64,000 nt of DNA from Salvelinus alpinus (lineage: Eukaryota > Chordata > Actinopteri > Salmoniformes > Salmonidae): contig NC_092087.1 in the NCBI RefSeq assembly GCF_045679555.1, positions 86,787,864 through 86,851,863 on the forward strand, written 5' to 3'. The notes beneath the pieces were generated by a model. It saw only the letters and a list, made by a program, of their open reading frames with translations. It made no database searches and had not been told where the DNA came from. Below are positions 55,701 through 64,000 of the stretch, piece by piece (positions within the stretch are counted from its first letter, which is position 1; each line of letters starts with the position of its first letter). A program made the translations under genes and the position numbers.

Positions 55701-58398
55701 TACAGAGAGATCCTTGATGAAAACCTGCTCCAGAGCACTCAGGACCTCAGACTGGGGCAAAGGTTCACCTTCCAACAGGACAATGACCCTAAGCACACAG
55801 CCAAGACAACGCAGGAGTGGCTTTGGGACAAGTCTCTGAATATCCTTGAGTGGCCCAGCCAGAGCCTGGACTTGAACCCGATCAAACGTCTCTGGAGATA
55901 CCTGAAAATAGCTGTTTAGTGACACTCCCCATCCAACCTGACAGAGCTTGAGAGGATCTGCAGAGAAGAAATGGGAGAAAATCCCCAAATACAGGCGTGC
56001 CAAGAATACCTATGTAAAAGTGATATTTCTTAATTATTTTTTTTATATACAGTGGGGGGGGAAAGTATTTAGTCAGCCACCAATTGTGCAAGTTCTCCCA
56101 CTTAAAAAGGATGAGAGGCCTGTAATTTTCATCATAGGTACACTTCAACTATGACAGACAAAATGAGGAAAAAAAATCCAGAAAATCACATTGTAGGATT
56201 TTTTATGAATTTATTTGCAAATTATGGTGGAAAATAAGTATTTGGTCAATAACAAATGTTTATCTCAATACTTTGTTATATACCCTTTGTTGGCAATGAC
56301 AGAGGTGAACATTTTCTGTAAGTCTTCACAAGGTTTTCACACACTGTTGCTGGTATTTTAGCCCATTCCTCCATGCAGATCTCCTCTAGATCAGTGATGT
56401 TTTGGGGCTGTTGCTGGGCAACACGGACTTTCAACTCCCTCCAAAGATTTTCTATGAGGTTGAGATCTGGAGACTGGCTAGGCCACTCTGCCATTATCAA
56501 CGGCGAACCTGGAGCAATTAGGGCGAAGTGCCTTACTCAAAGCACATCAACACATTTTTCACTTTGTCGGCTCTGGGATTTAAACAAGGGACTTTTTAGT
56601 TACTAGCCCAACGCTCTAACCACTAGGCTACCTCTGACTGATTGATTTTCATTCAGCTACAGTAATTTGTGTGTGTGTGTGTTTTATCCAGATGGTGGCC
56701 AGTGACCTCCAGGAGAATCTGAAGAAGCTAAACAACGGCATGGCCTTCCTCATCAAACACTCCCAGAAACTATTCAGGGTCAGAGAGACTAACTTCACAC
56801 TCTGGGCTAGTTTCCCAACCCAGAATAAGCCTAGTCCAGAGGGGCTTTCTATAAAGCAGGATCGAAGAGTTAGCAGAATATTTAGGCAAGTTAGCTGGCT
56901 AACTTTAAAAATAATTGAAAGATATTCTTGAAATGAGCATGGTCTAATTGATTCAACAAACAAAAACACATCTAGGTTTAGCTTCTATTTAAAAAAAAAA
57001 AAAAATGTTTTACCAGAAAATCTATAGTTATTTCGGGTTGCTTTTCAAAGTTAGCTGGCTAACACATTAATCCTGCTTTGTACTATGCCACACTGGACTA
57101 AAACACTCCATTGAGAATACCTCATACTATTGGCTTCAACTGTGTCTGGGAAACCGGCCCAGTTTTAGTGTTATTTTATAAGGTCTGGGGAACATGGGCT
57201 ACAATAAGGTAATGATTTGTGTCAAGCACAGAAGAGAAATAGAATCATTATTTTTAGTGTGTTTTGATGGATAATTAGTGTGTGTGTGTGTGTGTCCACT
57301 CAGGCTCCTATGTACATGAGGGAGCATGCCAGAATGCACTTCACAGGATCTAAGACCCTGCAGACCAAGGTTAGTAGTAGGACTCTTTCACCTGCTGGGT
57401 TTACATCACCTATGCCATTAAAGGATGTTGCACTTCTTTCAAACAAAGGACTATATTAGATCAAACTGGGGCAAGTGTTCATGAAGCGTCTCAGAGCAGG
57501 AGTGCTGATCTAGGATCAGATCCTCCCCCTTTCCAGTCATCATAATCTGCAAGGCCAAACTGATCCTAGATCTACTACTCTGAGACGCTTTATGAATACT
57601 GTATAGGTGTAAGCATCCCAGTTTAGCAGAAGGCTAGGGGGATCTATTGCCCAACTTGTTTACACCTTTCTAGTCTTCAGATCTACCAGGGCCTATTATA
57701 AGTGTCTAGGTGCTAGAAATGTCTAGCTGTGGTTTAGACATGTCTAGCTGGGGTTTAGGGGTGTAGATCAACTTTATCTCCCTCTTAGCTGAAATGTGTT
57801 CTGTCCCATGTTGCACCCTATTCCCTTTATAGTGCACTACTTTATATAGGGAATAGGGTGCCATTTGAAATGTATCCAGAGACTTGTGTTGTGATGGAAA
57901 CTAATAGCTCCTTTCTCGCCCCCCTCCCTCAGGATGATATAGACCTGTTATCTGTGGCTGGTTTCCCTGCCCCTGTTCCCCTGAAGAGGTGTTGGGCTGA
58001 CCCGTCTCAGTACCTGTCCCCCTCGTCGTCGTCCCAGGGCCAGCAGCACCACACAGAGGAGTCCCTGAAGGATCTGTTCAGACACGTCCATGACAACATG
58101 CCCGACTCTGCCAAGAAGAAGAAGCTCCTACGCCAGGTACTCACTGCCGGACTGCTTCTTAGTATTCTCTTGTCTCCTTTTCCATACGAGGCGGATTTTA
58201 CATTTCATGTAGATTAGAATGACTGGCTAAATCCCAGTACCCTGTCTCCTCATCCTCCATCTCTTTCTCCTCCTCCTGCAGCTTGCTAAACAGACCACCC
58301 CCGGCCTGGCCCCAGGGACACCCATCAACAACTATCAGACCCCCCCGGCCCAGAGCAAGAAACACACCCGCTCCCGCTCCTTCGGTGGATTCATCAAG
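49764..58398 (+). CDS. arhgap19: Rho GTPase-activating protein 19, exons 1-9 (C-terminus outside window)
   Basis: Exons: 49764-49807, 50944-51230, 51485-51565, 53443-53652, 54449-54675, 56692-56778, 57304-57369, 57933-58136, 58282-58398. All phases join (1323 bp, 441 codons) and the frame continues into a GTGTGT donor at 58399. The sequence closely follows vertebrate ARHGAP19: [17 protein letters not shown], the RhoGAP domain at about residues 118-312 with [20 protein letters not shown], arginine finger R146 in [30 protein letters not shown], and [21 protein letters not shown] Ser/Lys-rich tail ([12 protein letters not shown]) follows. It stimulates GTP hydrolysis on RhoA and acts in mitosis and cytokinesis. 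The last coding exon should lie beyond the 59-bp array. The exon 6 donor is a weak GTCAGA. Confidence 0.93.
49808..50943 (+). other. arhgap19 intron 1
   Basis: 1.1 kb between exons 1 and 2. Contains GCTAGCTA-rich and TG-rich sequence but no repeat or gene that I can name. Confidence 0.55.
51628..51921 (+). mobile_element. L2 LINE 3'-end fragment in arhgap19 intron 3
   Basis: Translates, with stops, to the L2 ORF C-terminus (compare [17 protein letters not shown] with the ARTAESITTFRRHLKPH of the L2 at 38700). Then a 3' UTR and the tail GATAAGCGCTTCTGCTAAAT. Strongly diverged, an old copy. Confidence 0.78.
52200..53119 (+). mobile_element. Tc1-like transposon, internally deleted (copy 3)
   Basis: Left end ACACTGAACAAAAATATAAA; right end TTTATATTTTTGTTCAGTAT. 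Same family as 5387-6413 but with a different internal deletion: it keeps the block CATGATAATGCACGGCCCCA (second catalytic Asp region) and loses the part between the helix-turn-helix and that block. In intron 3 of arhgap19. Confidence 0.87.
53656..54262. repeat. 26-28 bp minisatellite at the exon 4 splice donor
   Basis: About 22 units of GTCTGAGCACCTCCCCACTC plus CTCTCCT. The first unit begins within 10 bp of the GT at 53653. Minus-strand frames of about 170-211 codons over it ([16 protein letters not shown]-type) are repeat artefacts. Confidence 0.93.
54958..56040 (+). mobile_element. Tc1-like transposon with mutated catalytic Glu
   Basis: Starts near AAGTATTCAGACCCTTTGCT. Transposase in two frames: 55156-55506 (N-terminal part, with an indel near the start) and 55503-55919 (IIWSDETK with the first Asp; [14 protein letters not shown] with the second; then [11 protein letters not shown]). 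The family reads PIEHLWRDLK, so the third acidic residue has become Lys. Right end interrupted by the next element. In intron 5 of arhgap19. Confidence 0.85.
56050..56490 (-). mobile_element. Another Tc1-like family, 3' half
   Basis: The terminal repeat starts ACAGTGGGGGGGGAAAGTAT. The minus strand encodes the transposase C-terminus ([20 protein letters not shown], with the Glu). Truncated at GGCCACTC near 56490, so only one end is present. Confidence 0.82.
56500..56632 (-). mobile_element. tRNA-derived SINE fragment
   Basis: The minus strand reads GTAGCCTAGTGGTTAGAGCG (A-box-like) and TTTAAATCCCAGAGCCGACA (decayed B-box), then TGATGTGCTTTGAGTAAGGC. No tail. In intron 5 of arhgap19, about 60 bp before exon 6. 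Confidence 0.75.
57476..57599. mobile_element. MITE-like inverted repeat in arhgap19 intron 7
   Basis: The left arm TTCATGAAGCGTCTCAGAGC and CTGATCTAGGATCAG are mirrored by CTGATCCTAGATC and CTCTGAGACGCTTTATGAAT. Arms about 40 bp with a gap in each. Confidence 0.72.
57808..57870. mobile_element. Short palindromic MITE in arhgap19 intron 7
   Basis: TTGCACCCTATTCCCTTTAT is mirrored by ATATAGGGAATAGGGTGCCA, with GTGCACTAC at the centre. Foldback element, no coding. Confidence 0.7.
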
Positions 58399-61300
58399 GT
58401 GTGTGTCATTGTGTTTATGTGTATTTCACTTACAATTGTAATATCCAATCAACATACTTTGTTGATGTATTTTGTAAATGTGTTACTTTGTATCCAATTT
58501 GAACTTAGTATATTGTAGTCACCATCTGCTACAACTGTTCTGTCTGTTGTATATGATGTAATCTTAGTATGTTGTAGTCACCATCTGTTACAACTGTTCT
58601 GTCTGTTGTATATGATGTAATCTTAGTATGTTGTAGTCACCATCTGCTACAACTGTTCTGTCTGTTGTATATGATGTAATCTTAGTATGTTGTAGGCACC
58701 ATCTGTTACAACTGTTCTGTCTGTTGTATATGATGTAATCTTAGTATGTTGTAGTCACCATCTGCTACAACTGTTCTGTCTGTTGTATATGATGTAATCT
58801 TAGTATGTTGTAGTCACCATCTGCTACAACTGTTCTGTCTGTTGTATATGATATAATCTTAGTATGTTGTAGTCACCATCTGCTACAACTGTTCTGTCTG
58901 TTGTATATGATGTAATCTTAGTATGTTGTAGTCACCATCTGCTACAACTGTTCTGTCTGTTGTATATGATGTAATCTTAGTATGTTGTAGTCACCATCTG
59001 TTACAACTGTTCTGTCTGTTGTATATGATGTAATCTTAGTATGTTGTAGTCACCATCTGCTACAACTGTTCTGTCTGTTGTATATGATGTAATCTTAGTA
59101 TGTTGTAGTCACCATCTGCTACAACTGTTCTGTCTGTTGTATTTGATGTAATCTTAGTATGTTGTAGTCACCATCTGTTACAACTGTTCTGTCTGTTGTA
59201 TATGATGTAATCTTAGTATGTTGTAGTCACCATCTGTTACAACTGTTCTGTCTGTTGTATTTGATGTAATCTTAGTATGTTGTAGTCACCATCTGTTACA
59301 ACTGTTCTGTCTGTTGTATTTGATGTAATCTTAGTATGTTGTAGTCACCATCTGTTACAACTGTTCTGTCTGTTGTATATGATGTAATCTTAGTATGTTG
59401 TAGTCACCATCTGCTACAACTGTTCTGTCTGTTGTATATGATGTAATCTTAGTATGTTGTAGTCACCATCTGCTACAACTGTTCTGTCTGTTGTATATGA
59501 TGTAATCTTAGTATGTTGTAGTCACCATCTGCTACAACTGTTCTGTCTGTTGTAGTCACCATCTGCTACAACTGTTCTGTCTGTTGTAGTCACCATCTGC
59601 TACAACTGTTCTGTCTGTTGTGTATGTTGTAGTCACCATCTGCTACAACTGTTCTGTCTGTTGTATACGATGTAATCTTAGTATGTTGTAGTCACCATCT
59701 GTTACAAATGTTCTGTCTGTTGTATATGATGTAATCTTAGTATGTTGTAGTCACCATCTGCTACAACTGTTCTGTCTGTTGTATATGATGTAATCTTAGT
59801 ATGTTGTAGTCACCATCTGTTACAACTGTTCTGTCTGTTGTATATGATGTAATCTTAGTATGTTGTAGTCACCATCTGTTACAACTGTTCTGTCTGTTGG
59901 ATATGATGTAATCTTAGTATGTTGTAGTCACCATCTGCTACAACTGTTCTGTCTGTTGTATACAATGTAATCTTAGTATGTTGTAGTCACCATCTGCTAC
60001 AACTGTTCTGTCTGTTGTATATGATGTAATCTTAGTATGTTGTAGTCACCATCTGTTACAACTGTTCTGTCTGTTGTATATTATGTAATCTTAGTATGTT
60101 GTAGTCACCATCTGCTACAACTGTTCTGTCTGTTGTATATGATGTAATCTTAGTATGTTGTAGTCACCATCTGCTACAACTGTTCTGTCTGTTGTATATT
60201 ATGTAATCTTAGTATGTTGTAGGCACCATCTGCTACAACTGTTCTGTCTGTTGTATATGATGTAATCTTAGTATGTTGTAGTCACCATCTGCTACAACTG
60301 TTCTGTCTGTTGTATACAATGTAATCTTAGTATGTTGTAGTCACCATCTGCTACAACTGTTCTGTCTGTTGTATACAATGTAATCTTAGTATGTTGTAGT
60401 CACCATCTGCTACAACTGTTCTGTCTGTTGTATATTATGTAATCTTAGTATGTTGTAGGCACCATCTGCTACAACTGTTCTGTCTGTTGTATATGATGTA
60501 ATCTTAGTATGTTGTAGTCACCATCTGCTACAACTGTTCTGTCTGTTGTATATGATGTAATCTTAGTATGTTGTAGTCACCATCTGCTACAACTGTTCTG
60601 TCTGTTGTATATGATGTAATCTTAGTATGTTGTAGTCACCATCTGCTACAACTGTTCTGTCTGTTGTATATGATGTAATCTTAGTATGTTGTAGTCACCA
60701 TCTGCTACAACTGTTCTGTCTGTTGTATATGATGTAATCTTAGTATGTTGTAGTCACCATCTGCTACAACTGTTCTGTCTGTTGTATATGATGTAATCTT
60801 AGTATGTTGTAGTCACCATCTGCTACAACTGTTCTGTCTGTTGTATTTGATGTAATCTTAGTATGTTGTAGTCACCATCTGCTACAACTGTTCTGTCTGT
60901 TGTATACGATGTAATCTTAGTATGTTGTAGTCACCATCTGCTACAACTGTTCTGTCTGTTGTATATGATGTAATCTTAGTATGTTGTAGTCACCATCTGC
61001 TACAACTGTTCTGTCTGTTGTATATGATGTAATCTTAGTATGTTGTAGTCACCATCTGCTACAACTGTTCTGTCTGTTGTATATGATGTAATCTTAGTAT
61101 GTTGTAGTCACCATCTGCTACAACTGTTCTGTCTGTTGTATATGATGTAATCTTAGTATGTTGTAGTCACCATCTGTTACAACTGTTCTGTCTGTTGTGT
61201 ATGTTGTAGTCACCATCTGCTACAACTGTTCTGTCTGTTGTATTTGATGTAATCTTAGTATGTTGTAGTCACCATCTGCTACAACTGTTCTGTCTGTTGT

Positions 61301-61950
61301 ATTTGATGTAATCTTAGTATGTTGTAGTCACCATCTGCTACAACTGTTCTGTCTGTTGTATTTGATGTAATCTTAGTATGTTGTAGTCACCATCTGCTAC
61401 AACTGTTCTGTCTGTTGTATTTGATGTAATCTTAGTATGTTGTAGTCACCATCTGCTACAACTGTTCTGTCTGTTGTATATGATGTAATCTTAGTATGTT
61501 GTAGTCACCATCTGCTACAACTGTTCTGTCTGTTGTATTTGATGTAATCTTAGTATGTTGTAGTCACCATCTGCTACAACTGTTCTGTCTGTTGTATACG
61601 ATGTAATCTTAGTATGTTGTAGTCACCATCTGCTACAACTGTTCTGTCTGTTGTATATGATGTAATCTTAGTATGTTGTAGTCACCATCTGCTACAACTG
61701 TTCTGTCTGTTGTATATGATGTAATCTTAGTATGTTGTAGTCACCATCTGTTACAACTGTTCTGTCTGTTGTGTATGTTGTAGTCACCATCTGCTACAAC
61801 TGTTCTGTCTGTTGTATTTGATGTAATCTTAGTATGTTGTAGTCACCATCTGCTACAACTGTTCTGTCTGTTGTATTTGATGTAATCTTAGTATGTTGTA
61901 GTCACCATCTGCTACAACTGGTCTGTCTGTTGTATATGATGTAATCTTAG

Positions 61951-62000
61951 TACATTTACATTTAAGTCATTTAGCAGACGCTCTTATCCAGAGCGACTTA
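61951..62000 (-). mobile_element. L2/SINE tail captured in the 59-bp array (first copy)
   Basis: TACATTTACATTTAAGTCAT, TTAGCAGACGCTC, TTATCCAGAGCGACTTA: the reverse complement of the L2/SINE 3' tail, about 50 bp, without any upstream body. Confidence 0.88.
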
Positions 62001-63709
62001 TGATGTAATCTTAGTATGTTGTAGTCACCATCTGTTACAACTGTTCTGTCTGTTGTATATGATGTAATCTTAGTATGTTGTAGTCACCATCTGCTACAAC
62101 TGTTCTGTCTGTTGTATATGATGTAATCTTAGTATGTTGTAGTCACCATCTGCTACAACTGTTCTGTCTGTTGTATATGATGTAATCTTAGTATGTTGTA
62201 GTCACCATCTGCTACAACTGTTCTGTCTGTTGTATATGATGTAATCTTAGTATGTTGTAGTCACCATCTGCTACAACTGTTCTGTCTGTTGTATATGATG
62301 TAATCTTAGTATGTTGTAGTCACCATCTGCTACAACTGTTCTGTCTGTTGTATATGATGTAATCTTAGTATGTTGTAGTCACCATCTGCTACAACTGTTC
62401 TGTCTGTTGTATATGATGTAATCTTAGTATGTTGTAGTCACCATCTGCTACAACTGTTCTGTCTGTTGTATTTGATGTAATCTTAGTATGTTGTAGTCAC
62501 CATCTGCTACAACTGTTCTGTCTGTTGTGTATGATGTAATCTTAGTATGTTGTAGGCACCATCTGTTACAACTGTTCTGTCTGTTGTATATGATGTAATC
62601 TTAGTATGTTGTAGTCACCATCTGTTACAACTGTTCTGTCTGTTGTATATGATGTAATCTTAGTATGTTGTAGTCACCATCTGCTACAACTGTTCTGTCT
62701 GTTGTATATGATGTAATCTTAGTATGTTGTAGTCACCATCTGCTACAACTGTTCTGTCTGTTGTATATGATGTAATCTTAGTATGTTGTAGTCACCATCT
62801 GCTACAACTGTTCTGTCTGTTGTATATGATGTAATCTTAGTATGTTGTAGTCACCATCTGCTACAACTGTTCTGTCTGTTGTATATGATGTAATCTTAGT
62901 ATGTTGTAGTCACCATCTGCTACAACTGTTCTGTCTGTTGTATATGATGTAATCTTAGTATGTTGTAGTCACCATCTGCTACAACTGTTCTGTCTGTTGT
63001 ATATGATGTAATCTTAGTATGTTGTAGTCACCATCTGCTACAACTGTTCTGTCTGTTGTATATGATGTAATCTTAGTATGTTGTAGTCACCATCTGCTAC
63101 AACTGTTCTGTCTGTTGTATATGATGTAATCTTAGTATGTTGTAGTCACCATCTGCTACAACTGTTCTGTCTGTTGTATATGATGTAATCTTAGTATGTT
63201 GTAGTCACCATCTGCTACAACTGTTCTGTCTGTTGTATATGATGTAATCTTAGTATGTTGTAGTCACCATCTGCTACAACTGTTCTGTCTGTTGTATTTG
63301 ATGTAATCTTAGTATGTTGTAGTCACCATCTGCTACAACTGTTCTGTCTGTTGTATATGATGTAATCTTAGTATGTTGTAGTCACCATCTGGCACAACTG
63401 TTCTGTCTGTTGTATTTGATGTAATCTTAGTATGTTGTAGTCACCATCTGCTACAACTGTTCTGTCTGTTGTATATGATGTAATCTTAGTATGTTGTAGT
63501 CACCATCTGGCACAACTGTTCTGTCTGTTGTATATGATGTAATCTTAGTATGTTGTAGTCACCATCTGTTACAACTGTTCTGTCTGTTGTGTATGTTGTA
63601 GTCACCATCTGCTACAACTGTTCTGTCTGTTGTATTTGATGTAATCTTAGTATGTTGTAGTCACCATCTGCTACAACTGGTCTGTCTGTTGTATATGATG
63701 TAATCTTAG

Positions 63710-63759
63710 TACATTTACATTTAAGTCATTTAGCAGACGCTCTTATCCAGAGCGACTTA
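63710..63759 (-). mobile_element. L2/SINE tail captured in the 59-bp array (second copy)
   Basis: Identical to the first copy and 1759 bp downstream, with the same preceding variant unit (ACAACTGGTCTGTC). It was co-amplified with the array. Confidence 0.88.
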
Positions 63760-64000
63760 TGATGTAATCTTAGTATGTTGTAGTCACCATCTGTTACAAC
63801 TGTTCTGTCTGTTGTATATGATGTAATCTTAGTATGTTGTAGTCACCATCTGCTACAACTGTTCTGTCTGTTGTATATGATGTAATCTTAGTATGTTGTA
63901 GGCACCATCTGTTACAACTGTTCTGTCTGTTGTATATGATGTAATCTTAGTATGTTGTAGTCACCATCTGCTACAACTGTTCTGTCTGTTGTATTTGATG

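Larger units (their letters stand above)
58508..64000. repeat. 59-bp minisatellite, about 90 units, continues past the edge
   Basis: Unit: GTATGTTGTAGTCACCATCT, then GCTACAACTGTTCTGTCTGT, then TGTATATGATGTAATCTTA. Units are nearly identical, with C/T and A/T variants at fixed places. Short units missing about 18 bp occur near 59550, 59585, 59620, 61196, 61771 and 63590. There are no spacers, so this is not a CRISPR. Lies in the arhgap19 intron after exon 9. Confidence 0.97.

Noticed and set aside
58508-64000. Possible CRISPR-like array
   Set aside because: Units are contiguous 59-mers with no unique spacers, in a vertebrate intron.

Overview
This window is vertebrate nuclear DNA, almost certainly from a salmonid fish. 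The evidence is the repeat content (Sleeping Beauty-type Tc1 elements, other Tc1 families, tRNA- and 5S-derived SINEs with fish L2 tails, Rex1, L2 and Tx1-type LINEs), spliced genes with GT-AG introns, and two recognisable fish genes. There is no bacterial-style operon, CRISPR array or defence system. Frames were read by eye; family names are from memory of the protein families, not from a search.

Layout. 1-4.9 kb: a dead L1/Tx1-type LINE on the minus strand, its 3' end beyond the left edge. 5.3-16.7 kb: copy A of a large direct duplication, holding a CD22-like pseudogene, Tc1, Rex1, a 5S-SINE, a MITE, a gag-like fragment and a tiny LTR element carrying a 32-bp tandem array. 17.3-27.7 kb: an apparently intact nine-exon CD22-like immunoglobulin-superfamily receptor gene on the minus strand (predicted 435 aa), with a nearly intact LINE sitting antisense in its seventh intron. 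28.5-49.3 kb: copy B of the duplication, swollen by nested insertions: an LTR element (its left LTR split by Rex1) and an L2-clade LINE inside a Tc1 copy. 49.6-58.4 kb: the first nine coding exons of arhgap19 on the plus strand (441 codons), with a cell-cycle-type promoter and repeat-laden introns. 58.5-64.0 kb: a 59-bp minisatellite of about 90 units in the arhgap19 intron, running off the right edge.

How it fits together. The region is a tandem CD22-like locus: one gene survives between two shredded paralogues, which are themselves twin copies of one damaged ancestor. Copy A is an uninterrupted reference for copy B, so target duplications and the order of insertion can be read directly. The two host genes stand head to head, separated by copy B.

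The most unusual item is at 14.6-16.3 kb: two LTRs separated by only 64 bp, which hold little more than a primer-binding-like site and a purine tract. This is the architecture of a terminal-repeat retrotransposon in miniature (TRIM), seldom discussed for vertebrates.
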